Shown here: piece after piece, positions 46,680-59,079 of the stretch
How positions within the stretch are numbered: the first letter of the stretch is position 1
How the letters are laid out: each line of letters starts with the position of its first letter
DNA from: Pegoplata infirma
Lineage: Eukaryota; Arthropoda; Insecta; Diptera; Anthomyiidae
Length of the DNA stretch: 64,000 nucleotides
Reading direction: 5' to 3'
Assembly (NCBI GenBank): GCA_963921195.1
Contig: OY992537.1
Location: 47,373,943 to 47,437,942 of the forward strand
The notes under the pieces: generated by a model
The model's input: the letters and a program-made list of their open reading frames with translations, nothing else
Told to the model about the DNA's origin: nothing
Databases searched by the model: none
Translations under genes and position numbers: made by a program

Positions 46680-46740
46680 AGCAAAACTTTATTATGATTA
46701 AATGTTTTGACCAATAGTACAAATTTCGCAGACATTTTTC
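46680..46740 (-). mobile_element. E element 5' fragment
   Basis: GATTAAATGTTTTGACCAAT and ACAAATTTCGCAGACATTTTT match the reverse of the E 5' zone. Confidence 0.5.
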
Positions 46741-46831
46741 TTTACAAAACCCTTTAGACTTTGAAACAGTTTTTTAAAGAAAAGTCTTAGATACAGAGAA
46801 ATCGTTTGTTTTTTAAATCTATGACAGTTAA

Positions 46832-47276
46832 AACAAGTGAGAGTGTTAAATTCGGCTGTGCCGAATCTTTTATACCCTCCAAAATGTAAAAAAAAAAAAA
46901 TTAAAAAAAATTGTCAGGGGCGTTTGTTGGGGGGGGGGGTGTCAGTGGGGGACGTTGAGAGTACCTTCCATCCCGATAAATATAACAAATGTTTCATTTA
47001 TTTAACAAAAATACAAAAAAACATGTAAGAAAAGTGTATTTTTTCAGAGGTTGGTTCAGTTCTTCAAGGGGGAACTTTTCCCCCTGAGCCGATTTTGTCC
47101 ATTTGCGAACTTAACCTGCCTAGGACCATAAGACATACATATTTATGCAAAATTTCAGGAGGCTAGCTCTTATACCACCTACAGACGGGCGGGCATTCAC
47201 AGAATGTCTTAGAACGGATCGATAATATATATACTTAATGGGGTCCCTAACCATATTTCGATGCGTTACAAACGGA
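46832..47276 (-). mobile_element. M1a element, 5' part missing
   Basis: Begins AACAAGTGAGAGTGTTAAAT with hairpin ATTCGGCTGTGCCGAAT and ends in the body near CGATGCGTTACAAACGGAAT. The GTCY tract is reduced to ACAGACGGGCGGGC. Confidence 0.75.
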
Positions 47277-47583
47277 ATATAGAAGCAGCAACTGAATATT
47301 GATTTAGTACAACTGAAAAGTTCAGTTGTAAATTTAATTTCCTGTTTTTTCAGTTGCGTCAAAATTCGGCTGTGACACCCATATTTTGTGGTTGTTTAAA
47401 CTAAAATCAGTCGTTATTACTGATGTTCAATTGTGCAAACCAATATACATTTAATGTTTTGAAGTAGATTTATTTATAATAACCCTGAAAGTGTTGCATA
47501 ACTACTTGTATAAGTAGTATATTGATGGTATTACAAACATGTAAGTACGTAATTATGCATTAGGGTAGAACAAACTGTGATTT
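47277..47583. other. Unassigned; CAACTGAA words at the start
   Basis: 47285-47360 iterates CAACTGAA/TTCAGTTG, as in some CACTCAAAA elements, but paired ends were not found. Confidence 0.4.
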
Positions 47584-48320
47584 CCCAGCAAAACTTTGGT
47601 AATGTGTAGTGATTATATAACACATTACCAGGTAATGTATATACCTTATTTGTAGCATTATTTTAGGATGTCTTACCAAACATTTGCTCCACAACGTATT
47701 ATTTTCAAGCGAAAAATAATGCATTACTAAGAATTTGCTACGTAATACATGATTATTGGAAAAAATGTATTTCATTTTTATTATTTCTAAACATTAAATC
47801 ATGCATGACTTATATTTAGTTACATTACGTATTATTTGAAAGTTTGAAATAATGCATTATATGTAATTGGATGCATAATGCATTACAACAACATAAAAAA
47901 TAATTATTTTATAAAAAAATGCATAAGTTTAAACTAGAGATGGGCTCACGACAGAAAATTTCTAACGACACACACTCACGAGCATATTTTATCTACTTAC
48001 ACTCACTTACAATCACGTGAGTAAACTTAATACAAAATTACTTTTTCACTACTCGTAACACCTTATATATTATCTTCTGGTATGCTATATATTATTTCAT
48101 TTCTCTTAACCTATAAAATATCATATATTTTACACCTTACTCGACGAGTAATACTCGTATTCTTCGTTATAAATTAATGACGTATTTTATACCTTACTGG
48201 TATTCTTTGTGATAATGTGGATGCATTACTTTGAGTCTCATCGCATGTTAAAATCATCAATGCAGCAATGTATAAAATAAGAGATCCTATACCTTATTTG
48301 GTAATCAAAGTTTTGCTGGG
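47584..48320. mobile_element. H element, copy 2
   Basis: Same ends as copy 1 (CCCAGCAAAACTTTGGTAAT / CAAAGTTTTGCTGGG), here flanked by TT on both sides. Collinear with copy 1, including the hAT-MITE fragment beginning TAGAGATGGG at 47935. Confidence 0.8.
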
Positions 48321-49115
48321 TTCTTTCGAATTTCGTCGATTGCCGTGCAAATTATGGTTCCTATTGATCTAGGAACTGTGCGTTTGGATTTTAATATAAA
48401 TCGGACAATTTTTACCAAAAGTCTGGCAATCCCATTTTACAAATATTTATCAGTTTTCCTTGTTATTAACAAAAAATGTAGTATTTTGGCCGATCGAAAT
48501 TTACAGTTTTATTTGTTATTGTACATTACTTACAAAAAAAATATATATATATAAAACAAATATGATTTAACCGCGACCCTCGTATAAACCTCCCGTGACA
48601 GGTTATACGGGTTATAGTTGTCCGATTTGTATACAAATTTCAACAAAGAGTTGTTGGCATAAAAGGATGCATAATTTTCCAGGCAATCTACAAATTTCAA
48701 AAAACCTTTATTCGTTCCACCATAAAGAACATATTCACTTTAATTGTTAGACTCATTAAACTTTTTAATACTATTTGCTTTGCAATTATTTTGGTTAGCT
48801 TTTAATTGTCGTTTTATAGTAAATTTAAGTTTTCCAGTAATACAATTTCTCTTTAGTTCTTAAACATTTGGGATTTTCTTTATTATATTTTCTCTTGGCA
48901 CACCATCAAAGTTCTTATGTTTAAGTAGGTTTAGACATTGTGAAATATACAGTGATTGACAAAACCGTAGAAACAATGAAAATGTCTATAAATAATTTCA
49001 TTCAGAATGACCCTCATAGCACATTCATTATTTACTCAATCTGAACGCTATCAAGCTTAAATTATAGCTTTATGAGATAAATTGATAAGATAATTTAAAA
49101 TAATTCTCCATTTTT
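48321..49115. other. Unassigned stretch
   Basis: No gene recognised. Composition less repetitive than neighbours. Confidence 0.5.
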
Positions 49116-49907
49116 ATACCCTCCACTCTAGTGATAGTGGGTATAAGTTTGTCATTCCGTTTGTAACACCTCGAAATATTGGTCTAGGACCCCATAAAGT
49201 ATGTATATTCATGATCCTCGATCGATTTTGAGACGATCTAGCAACGTCCGTCCGACCGTCCGTCCGTCCGTCTGTCCATCCGTCTGTCTGTCTGTTGAAC
49301 ACACGCTATCTTTTGAAAGACTTTACGGAGGCTCCTGAAGTTTTGTATATATGTTGGGCATTTACCTGGTCAGGTTGGTATTGCAATCCAGCGAAATCGG
49401 TTTAGTGGTTCAAAAGTTATGAGCAAAAGATTGAATTTCGGAAAGGGTTTTTCGTGAATTTACGAGATAAAAGCTTAGCATATATATTTGTCGTTACCCA
49501 GACCTAGTTTGTGTTGAATTTCAGCCAAATCGCTTTAATGGTTCAAAAGTTATTAGCAAAACCGTGAATTCCAGATTACTTTCACATTAAATTCACGTGT
49601 TGAAAACCCGTAAAATATTTTACAACGTATTTTTGTCACTCAAAAATATTTTTACACTAAAAAAAAACAAAAATACATTCGAAAAAAATTTTACACTCAA
49701 AAAAAATTTTACACCCAAAAAAAAATTTCGTAAATTATTTTTTTTTTTTTCAAAAATTACTTAAAAAAAGTTTTTTTACACAAAATAAAATATTTCTAAT
49801 CAAAAATGTTATTTTTTTCACGTTAGAAAATTTACTATCACTTAAAAAGGGCATTGTGGAGGGTATTCATTGATTCGGCCAAGTCGAATTTGACTTTTCA
49901 ACTTGTT
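49116..49907 (+). mobile_element. M1b mini-me/Helentron-like element
   Basis: Starts ATACCCTCCACTCTAGTGAT, (GTCY)n at 49246-49295, ACACTCAAAAAAA block at 49680-49725, GGCATTGTGGAGGGTATTCA, hairpin ATTCGGCCAAGTCGAAT, end ACTTGTT. The best complete M1b here. Confidence 0.85.
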
Positions 49908-50770
49908 AATAATAACGTTTAGTATATAACTTTGTCAACCCTGTCTTTAAAGAATTGCGTTTTCTTATTTTCAGTATCCATTGTTTTGTCTCTCACTGTA
50001 TGTCTCTCACTGTATTGTTAAGGAGTTTGCTTTGAAGTTAAAACTATACCTCAATTTACAGGCCAGTGATTTATAGCAATTAATTTTAAAATTAATTGAT
50101 CTTATGTTATGTGGGGATGCGGTAATGAGGATGGATGGAGATTTAACACCAGAGACGGATATGATCATATTAATATAATTCATATCTTGTTTGCATTAAT
50201 TAAGTCAACTTGTCGAGTCATTTAAATAATTTTGTTTTCAAAATTTTTAAGTTGTTTTTCTAAAAAATTGTGCTTTAAAGAGACCTTTCTTAGACGTATA
50301 AGAAATCATAGGTGTAATTGTATTTGAAGTTTATTTGAACAACTTTATTGCTACAAAATGTTGTTACTTACTAACAACTATTATTATTTTTTATTTTTTT
50401 TGTTCAATTTTATTTCTTTTTGTTCACTATTACTCATTCTGTGCAGTTGAACTTTGTAAAATGGTTCAATTATACGAATGGTTTAAAGTTTTCAAGGATT
50501 TTTTTTTCTATTTTTTTACTAGTTAAGTTCCTTTTTTATTCAATTGTTGTTGCTATTGTTTAGTGGTTTTTGCTAGTACCCACCAAAACTATATGGGTGT
50601 GGACATTTACAATAGAGCATTTTTAAAATAAAACAAAAAAATAAAAAACTAAATAAGTTTTTAATATTTAGTCGAGTGAAGTTAAAACAGTTTAAACAAC
50701 AAAAAAAATTATTTCAGGGAATGAATGTATTGAAATCTATAAGTCATATTAAATATATCTAGGCATCCAC
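49908..50770. other. Unassigned stretch
   Basis: No gene, array or element end recognised. Confidence 0.5.
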
Positions 50771-51160
50771 GTGATATTGTTTCTATAGAAAAGAGAATTG
50801 TAGATAACAAATTTTCTAAAGAAAAGTTTATTGTCAAAAACAAATTCTCTTTAGAAAAGATTGTTGTCTATTACGTATTTGCTATAGAAAATATTGTTGT
50901 CAATAAAAAAATGTTTATAGAAAATATTGTTGTCAACAATGTATTTTCTTATGAAAATATGGGTATCAAAATAAAAATTTTATATGGAAAGTTATATCGA
51001 TGCCAAATTTTTCTATAGAAAATGTCTTTTCGATAACAAACTTTTCTATAGAAAAAGTCTTTTCGAAGAAAATTTTTTATAGATGATAAACATTTCTATA
51101 GAAAATTTGCTTTTGGTTTCAACATTTACTGATAGAAACTTTTACATTAATTTTTTTTAA
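50771..51160. repeat. Decayed outlier of the 33-bp satellite
   Basis: Units such as TTTCTATAGAAAA-TTGTTGTC and ATAACAAATTTTCTAAAGAA recur about every 33 bp. They are much more diverged than the 59-62 kb block and mostly lack the TATCGATA centre. Confidence 0.65.
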
Positions 51161-51182
51161 CATGATAATGTTTTTAGGCGGT
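51161..51182 (-). mobile_element. E 3' end scrap
   Basis: AACATGATAATGTTTTTAGG, the E terminus in reverse, follows the decayed satellite. The rest of E is absent. Confidence 0.6.
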
Positions 51183-51623
51183 CGGAAAATTTCTTACGAA
51201 ATTTGGATAGTTATAAGGATAAAACGAAAAAGGGATATTTTCAACTTCTTTACAGGTCCTGATGACATCACTGATCGTCTCTAGTCATGATTTTTGGCAA
51301 AATTTTGGTAATTTTATTGGGAGTTCGAATAAAAAACAATATGAATAAAATAAACTTTTCAATATTAAGAAATTTGTTAGTTTTGAGGACTTGGTTCACG
51401 AAAATTGAAAACGCCTATATCTCCAGAAGGCGATTGGATACGATTTTTTTGATGTCATATTCGTGTTAAGGAGGCAAAAATATTTAAGGAAATGTGTATT
51501 AATTTTTTTTTCTAACAAAAATTTGAATAAAAATTTTGACTTCTTTTGCAAATATTTCTGAATATATTCAATGGATTTTGGAGTTTCTTGCAAAATTCAG
51601 ATACTTATAAAAACATAACCAAA
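51183..51623. other. Unassigned stretch
   Basis: No gene or element recognised. Confidence 0.4.
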
Positions 51624-52155
51624 AACAAGAAAAAAAAAAATAAATTCGACCTTGCCGAATGTAGTAATACCCTCCACAATTTAAAAAAGAATTTTGCAAA
51701 AAAACTGTATTTAAAATAAAATTACTTTTGAAAAAAAAAAAAAAAAAATTGAAAAAAAAATTTCCGCAAAAAAAAAATTTGGTAAAAAAAAATCCGCGAT
51801 TTTTTTTTTTTTTCTCAAAAAATGTGTTTGTACTTGTTAAAATACCATTTGGTGTTTAATTATGTTCACATATGTCAACTAGCAGCCGAATTAAAGCATT
51901 TTGTATATTTAGGTTATGTTGAATGTACTAACATTTTTGAGGTGTCCTTACATTTTCGTTTATAACTTTTGAACCGCTGAACCGATATCGCTCAAAAGGA
52001 ATACGGAATTTCTTGGGAGAACTTCCAATAAACATGTTAAGTTTCAGTTATCTCCGTGTAAGTTTGGCCGTGATTACCATTTCCACAGACAGACAGACGG
52101 TCAGATGGACATCGCTAAAATCTCTTAAAATCGATCGGAGATCATGAATATATAT
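51624..52155 (-). mobile_element. M1c element, cut by F
   Basis: AAATTCGACCTTGCCGAATG hairpin end, M1c body, GACAGACAGACGGTCAG tract at 52082-52113. The sequence then passes into the F terminus at GATCATGAATATATATG, so the M1c 5' end is gone. Confidence 0.75.
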
Positions 52156-52215
52156 GGGGCATTCCATGTCAAATCGGACAGTTTGAAAAAAATTTTTAGA
52201 TTTTCCCAATTTGCT

Positions 52216-52774
52216 TACACTCAGAAAATTATGTAAGTTACTACATGTAAGTTGTTTACATATTTCACAGTAGTTAGTTGTTTTCAACTACAAAGTCAGT
52301 TGTTTTTGTTTGAAAAATATCAAACAACTATTTCTGTTAGTTATTTTAAATAGTTTTTTTTGAACAACTAACAAAAAAGTACTGTGCTGTAGTAACAGTA
52401 ATTTAAAGTAGTTAATTTTATTTTTTTTATCTCTGAAAAAATTTTTAAGTATTTTTTCAAAAAATAAAAATAAATTTTCGTTTTTTAAAAAAAAAAAAAA
52501 AACTTTGAAAAAATTTGGTCTTCAATTATTTTTCTGAAAAATTTTTTGAAAAAAAAAATATATATTGATTATTTTGTTTTTACTACATTTAAATTGTTTT
52601 GACTACAAATGTTAGTAGTTTTTACTATATAAGTCAGTTGTTTTTTGTCAGTTAAAATAACTGACATTGTTAGTTGATTTAACTGAAAAAGTAGTTGACC
52701 CCAAAACAACTTACAAAGTAGTTATTTTAACTGACATTTTCAGTTGATTTTACTAACATAATTTTTTGAGTGTA
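52216..52774. mobile_element. CACTCAAAA-group TIR element in F
   Basis: Ends TA-CACTCAGAAAATTATGT and ACATAATTTTTTGAGTG-TA. The interior iterates AGTTGTTTT and AACTAC words. The uninterrupted target (GTTTACAGTTTTTAGTA in complement) survives at 7095-7112. 559 bp. Confidence 0.85.
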
Positions 52775-53733
52775 CAGTTTTTAGTACCCTTGGAAAACTC
52801 CTTCGTGGTAAATTTTCAGATTTTGATTTGATGACCCGTTCAAAATATATTGAATTTTGTTGTTGTCGAATTTTTAAAAATTGGTAGTTTGTTCCTTTAC
52901 TCAAACTTCTTTTACTCATAACTTCTTCAATAATGGTCCAAATTTCAATTTTTTTTTTTTAAAAATTTTGTTTTTTTACGTACTTTAAAAAAAAAATGCC
53001 TGCGAATTTTGTACTCTTGCCAAAACATTAAATCATGATAATGTTTTGCGGAAGATTTGGGTGTACTTGCCAAAGCAAAGTTTTTTTAGAAAAAATAATG
53101 TTATAGTAGTATTACTTTGCTATTCCAAGCAAAACTAATTGAAATATCAGTCGAGGACCCCATTAAAAAACCAAAAGAGCTGTACATTTCGTAAGTGGGT
53201 GCAAAAATAAGTGCAAAAAAAATGTTTTTACATTTTGGAGAGTATAAAAGATTCGGTACCAACGAATATAACACTCTCACTTGTTCTATGTACATTTGAT
53301 AAACAAATGGAAAATGTTTATGCGAAAGCTTAGACTTGGTGAAAAAGTAGTTTTGGTAAAAAAAATTTTATTTTTTTTTTTCATGAAAAAACTAAATTAT
53401 GTTAAAAAAAATTAAATGAACACAAAATTTTTGTGAAAAAAAATTTTGAGGAAAAAAAGTTTTTGATGAATTTTTTTGATGAAAAGAAAAATTTTTTGAT
53501 GTAAAACAAAAATGACGAAAAAAATTTTGGTGAGAAAAAAATTGATAATAAAAAATTTGATAAAAAAATTTATGAAAAAAATTATGAAAAAAAATATGAT
53601 TAAAAAATTTATGAAAAAAAAATTTTGATATAAAAAAAAAATTGATGAAAAAAAATAAAAAAATTTGATAAAAAAAATAAAATGATAAAATAAATGATGA
53701 AAAAAAAATGATGAAAAAAAATTTGATAAAAAA

Positions 53734-54311
53734 AACAAGTGAGAGTGTTAAATTCGGCTGTGCCGAATCTTTTATACCCTCCAAAATGTAAAAAAAAAAA
53801 AAAAAATTGACAGAGGCGTTTCTTTTTTTTTTGGGGGGGGGGGAGTTCATAGGGTCAGTGGGGCACGTTAAGAGCACCTTCCCATCGCGATAAGTATACC
53901 AAATGTTTCATTTATTTAACAAAAATACAAAAAAAAACATGTAAAAACGTGTATTTTTTAGAGGTTGGTTTAGTTCTTCAAGGGGGAACTTTTTTCCCCC
54001 TGGTCCGATTTGGCCAATTTCCGAACTTAACCTGCCTAGGAACATAAGACATATTTGTGCCAAACTTGAGGTTCCTAGCTCTTTTATTTTGGACTGCATC
54101 GTGTTAACTACAGACGGACGGACGGTCGGACAGACAGACAGACAGACAGACGGACGGACGGACGGACGGACGGACGGACATCGCTAGAATGTCTTAGAAT
54201 CGATCACTGATCAATAATATATATACTTTATGGGGTCCCCGACCGATATTTCGATGCGTTACATACGGAATGACAAAGTGAGTATACCCCCATACTGTAG
54301 TTGGAGGGTAT
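53734..54311 (-). mobile_element. M1a mini-me/Helentron-like element
   Basis: AACAAGTGAGAGTGTTAAAT, hairpin ATTCGGCTGTGCCGAAT, the longest GRAC tract of the window at 54110-54182, terminal TAGTTGGAGGGTAT. Confidence 0.85.
54110..54182 (-). repeat. Longest (GGAC/AGAC)n tract
   Basis: About eighteen tetranucleotide units, first GGAC, then AGAC, then GGAC: the mini-me microsatellite, expanded. Confidence 0.9.
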
Positions 54312-54480
54312 AAAAATAATGAAAAAAAAATTTTTGTTGTTGAAAAATAATTATGTTACTTTTTATTCACCAACTGGTAAAAAAAGGTTTTATTCACCAC
54401 GAGGTGAATTATTATCCAAGTTACAAACCCAAGTTAGTAAAATTTTTGGTTTTAAGAAAATAAAAATAGTAATTCTTGTT

Positions 54481-55199
54481 ATACCCTCCAACTACAGTAT
54501 GGGGGTATACTCACTTTGTCATTCCGTATGTAACGCATCGAAATATCGGTCGGGGACCCCATAAAGTATATATATTATTGATCAGTGATCGATTCTAAGA
54601 CATTCTAGCGATGTCCGTCCGTCCGTCCGTCTGTCTGTCCGTCCGTCCGTCCGTCTGTAGTTATCACGATGCAGTCCAAAATAAAAGAGCTAGATCCCTC
54701 AAGTTTGGCATAAATATGTCTTATGATCCTAGGCAGGTTAAGTTCGGAAATGGGCCAAATCGGACTAGGGGGAAAAAAGTTCCCCCTTGAAGAACTAAAC
54801 CAACCTCTTAAAAATGCTATTTTTTTTTGCGTTTTTTTGTATTTTTGTGAACCAAATGAGACATTTTTATGTTCGTAGAAGTTTAAGGTCCTGCGCTTGG
54901 ACCCAGGAGACTAAAAAATATCGCTTTTTTTTGCCCCGCCCCTCTTTTAAGGGCGTGGATAAAAAAATAATTTAAATAATTATAAAACTATAGTACTTAA
55001 GTGCACAAAGCAGACAAAAATGAACTTGTAAACATATACCGTGAGGGCCAAGGAGTCACCCCAGCTAACCGAACCCTCCCCCAACCTTGCCCCCCCCCCC
55101 CTTAAAACAACGCCCCTGTCAAAAATTTTTTTTTTATTTTTTTACATGTTGGAGGGTATAATAGATTCGGCACAGCCTAATTTAACACTCTCACTTGTT
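54481..55199 (+). mobile_element. M1a element with exactly defined ends
   Basis: Starts ATACCCTCCAACTACAG, (GTCY)n at 54612-54659, GGGCGTGGATA zone, ends CTCTCACTTGTT. The flanks AATTCTTGTT and TTCTTTTTCG join exactly as in the uninterrupted E at 19972-19991, so no bases were duplicated visibly. 719 bp. Confidence 0.9.
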
Positions 55200-56075
55200 T
55201 TCTTTTTCGTTAATTGTTAGCTTATATAGTCAAACTGAGGTGGCGTCCTGCAACTTTTTTAAAATTAGACACCAGCCTAAAAACATTATCATGTTAAAAA
55301 AAATCCCAAAAAATTCTTAAAAGCGCTCTAGTATGCGATTTTTAAGTTTTAAGATTTAAATCTCATGTTTGAAAATGTTTGTGCTCTTCGATTTTTTTTT
55401 TAATTTTTTTGTGTAAAACTTCTATCGATTCTACAAATTTTTTACCCAGGAGGATCGTGGGATAAAGATTACTACTATTTTTTAAAATTTTTTGAAAAAA
55501 ATTTATTGTAATTTTCCAATCTAAAAATCATTTTTACTGCTCCAATGGTGCGACATAAAGGGGTCATTTATAAGACCGACCCCCATTAATTTTTACGTCT
55601 TAACATTTCTTTGGAACAAACTAATACCCAATCTCCAATTTCTAAGGGGGCTCCCACACAAAACTACATTTTTTTTTAAATTTGCTCCAACCGCTCTATC
55701 TGCCCTAATATTGCCCTTAGAGCAACAATATGTATGACCGACCCACAATATTTTTTTAATCCAAACATTTTCTCTAAACACACCTACCCTCTATATCTAA
55801 TTTTTATGGCGGTCTCCATACAATTTTTTTTATTTTTTGTAAATTTGTTTTATTTAATCAGCTTCTACCGGTCCAATGGTGTGTCCGAGAGGGGTCATTA
55901 GTGAGAACGACCCCCATTTATTTTTAACCTCCAACATTTTTGTAAAACATACATACGCCCTGTCTGTGCAAAAACCGTGTAGAGAAGTGTTATTTTTCAA
56001 AAAAAAAAAAAAAAAATTCTCATCGTTTTTTTGTCATTAATTTTTTTTATCAATATTTTATTTATCCACATTTTT

Positions 56076-56690
56076 ATACCCTCCAACCACAGTATTGGGG
56101 GTATGCTCACTTTGTCATTCCATATGTAACGCATCGAAATATCGGTCGAGCACTCCACAAAGTATGTATGTATATTATTGGTCCATGATCGGTTCGAAGA
56201 CATTCTATGAATGTCCGTCCGTCCGTCTGTCCGTCTTCCGTCTATCCGTCTGTCTGTAGATAACACGATACTGTCCAAATTAAAAGAGCTAGACTTCTGA
56301 ACTTTAACACACAAATGTCTTGTGGTCCTAGGCAGTTTAAGTTCGTAAACGGGCAAAATCGGACCAGGGGGAAAAAAGTTTTCCCTTGAAGAACTAAACC
56401 AACCTCTGGAAAGCACCATTTTTTTGCATGGTTTTTTTGTATTTTTGTTAAACAAATGAAACAGTTTTATGCAAGAGGAAGTTCAAAGTCCGACACTTTG
56501 ACCCAGCGGATTAGAAAATTTAGTTTTTTATCAGCCCGCCCCCTTTTGAGGGCGTGGAAATAAATAATAAAGTTTAAATAATAATAAAAATCAATTTCTT
56601 TAGTTCAATTTCTTTAATTCTTAAACCTTTATCACGGGGGTAAGGTGTACCAACGGCCGCTGACCGATTAGGGTTAAAGATGTATTAAAG
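56076..56690 (+). mobile_element. M1a element, 3' end lost
   Basis: Starts ATACCCTCCAACCACAG, (GTCY)n at 56213-56258, carries the GGGCGTGGAAATAAATAAT zone, and stops without the hairpin. Confidence 0.75.
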
Positions 56691-59079
56691 ATGTTAATAA
56701 TGTATTTTACAAAAAATAAAAACTCAAAAAAAAATGGCAAAAAATACGATTTTCTTGAAATCCGCTCAATTGAAATCGCTCCCCACAAAAAACTACCGAT
56801 CGGATTTTCGCAAAAATTAAAATCTTTAGTCCTTATGATGTTTTTAATAACATAGAGTAATAAAATCGAAATATTTTGCAGAATATGTTTGTGATGTCAT
56901 AAAATTCCAATATTTAATACAGATATTATAAGTATCAAATGCAATACAAAAAAAATAATTTATTAAACAATAAATTGAAATTTATATTTTTAAAATTTTT
57001 TGGAAAATTTGACCATTTGAGATTTTGGTCAAAAATTTGACCGATAAAAAATTTGTCTTCCATGAAATGCTTATATTAACCCATTACCACTTTCCCGCAC
57101 TAAGGACCATCGATCCTTGCAATTTGTAGGATTTCGACCCAGTCTAATATTCATAAATGCTCATATACAATTCATTTTTAGCCGGGCAGAAAAATATTTT
57201 CTTAAAAATTATTATATGAGAATATCATAGTTTTAATTAGTAAAGGAAAAATTGACCTCGACCTAGAATAATCTTACTCAAAATATCATGTTTTAATTAC
57301 ACATAACAGTTCAATTAATTCTGTGTGTTTATTTTTGGGTCATTAAAACACACTCAGACTCCTTTAAATTGTTTTAACAACGTAATCGATAAAAAAATCA
57401 AAGTTGGTCTTTTAATAAAGCCTTATTTGTAATTTGTTGGGTGTAGTCATAAAATGTTTCTTAAATAATTCATTCATTTAATATTAACAACACTTCAGGT
57501 TGACAACAATATTCTTTGTACAAATTTATATTACACAACATTTTAAGTGCTAACAATACAACTCTTTGTTATTTATCCATTTTTTTCTGTAATTTTATTT
57601 GATAAAGTGTATATTGATTTTATAACCTAAAGGCACTTTGTCATTATGACTTGTCAAAGTTACACTTAAACACCTTACGGTGTTGTATTCATTGTAAATA
57701 CACAATGTTGTAAACAAACATAAACTTGGTGATATAATGATGAAGGTAATTTTTCTTTTATATTCGAATACATTTTTTTTTTCTTCCTCCTTTTTGCTTT
57801 TTTTTTTTTATTCTACTCCAAGAAGTATGCAACAGAAACCTTACACATATCATGATGCCTTTTAGCTGGAAACCAAAGGATGTTGCTTGTTAAAACAAAG
57901 AAAAATTTATCAGAAAACTGGTACACGTATCCCTCGATTTTGAAAAGTTATCTTTTTGTAAACGATTCTGGTTTTATGTAGTTCTGAATTTTGTATAATA
58001 TAGGAAGCTTAGGAAAAACCGAAATTTGTACAATTTATTTAAATAAAAACCGATTATACCGATCAAGAAAGATTGAATTATATCAATTGTATCTGATATG
58101 ATCTATTAGATCCGAGATTTATACCCAATTTCGAAATCAAAATATATCCGAAAGGATCGAATAGATCTCAACAAATACAATTATTATCATTAGATCTAGA
58201 AATTTCCGATCAGATCTAACCGATTATTACCGCGTACTTGAATTGTTCACTAATTTCCTCCAGCAAACGTAGTTTTCAAATATTGTTTGATTAGTTTGAA
58301 TTAAAACGGTTTTGGTACGATCTCTCTGTGTTTATCCAGGGATGTCAGTATATGCTTGCTAGGACTATTATTCTCCTCTTAAATGGATGCACTCAAGTGG
58401 TAGGGAAAGTAAATAAAAACAACACCAAGAACAACAGAACAGCAGCTACACTACAAAAGAAGAAGGCAAACAAAACGAAGAATTTTATGGCCTTAAAACA
58501 TTATTAAGTAAATACACAATGATCAAGATTTATTTGAAAACTTGAAAACTTATTTTATTATATTGACCTACGACTGGAAGATGTTCACATTGTATACAAC
58601 TTAATTATAAGGCACTTCACACTAACTGTTCCACTACAGAAGTCAATGCATGGTAGAGAGAGTGGAATTTTTTTGACCTTTTTACATTTTTCCTAGTCTC
58701 AAGACAAAATTTTATTCCACTAGGTCCAAATCGTATCTTATTTTCAGATTTTTGAAAATTAAAAAAAAAAATTAAAGCGATTAAACGAGTTTCGCTATAC
58801 ACCATTAAATTGCTGGGAATTTTTTAAATCCCATCTACTTTTTAATCAAAGTGTTTACCTTTCAAAGAGTGAGTGTTTAGGTATGTTTTGCTTGTTACAC
58901 TTCACCCGTTTCATTTATGTTACACAAAGAATTTCTTTTCACACAAAAAATAACTGCTAGAAATAGGCCACTTGTCTTTTTTTTTTTTGTTTTGTGAAAA
59001 GCAGCATGTTGTATTAAGTATAGTTTCGTCAAAGATAAAGATTGTTCACGAAATAAAATTGCGCTAACAATAAGTGCTT
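56691..59079. other. Long stretch with few recognised repeats
   Basis: No frame over 62 codons. 57243-57295 resembles one arm of the element at 42612. 58040-58225 is dense in AGATCT, GATC and CCGATTAT words. Otherwise apparently unique AT-rich sequence. Confidence 0.5.

Larger units (their letters stand above)
52997..55295 (+). mobile_element. E element in F, holding two M1a copies
   Basis: Begins TGCCTGCGAATTTTGTACTC after an A run. Fossil hairpin end at 53232-53285, GATGAAAAA tract at 53455-53733, M1a minus, double palindrome (54366-54407, first half mutated to CACCAACTGGTAA), M1a plus, then GCTTATATAGTCAAACTGAG to terminal AAAACATTATCATGTT. F resumes in the A run. Confidence 0.85.
52156..55975. 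mobile_element. F element, left half, carrying a TIR element and an E
   Basis: Starts GGGGCATTCCATGTCAAATC. F sequence at 52156-52215, 52775-52996 and 55296-55975 is collinear with the arms at 1836-3596 and 6420-7172. It stops near the fold point (CATACGCCCTGTCT), so the other arm is absent. Confidence 0.8.

Noticed and set aside
53392..53877. 161-codon minus-strand frame rich in Phe, Ile and His
   Set aside because: It is the complement of the GATGAAAAAAA tract of E running into an M1a end: low complexity, not a protein.
55997..56455. 152-codon minus-strand frame
   Set aside because: It lies in an M1a element and reads through its GTCY microsatellite as Thr-Asp-Arg-Arg repeats. The same pseudo-peptides arise at every M1 copy.
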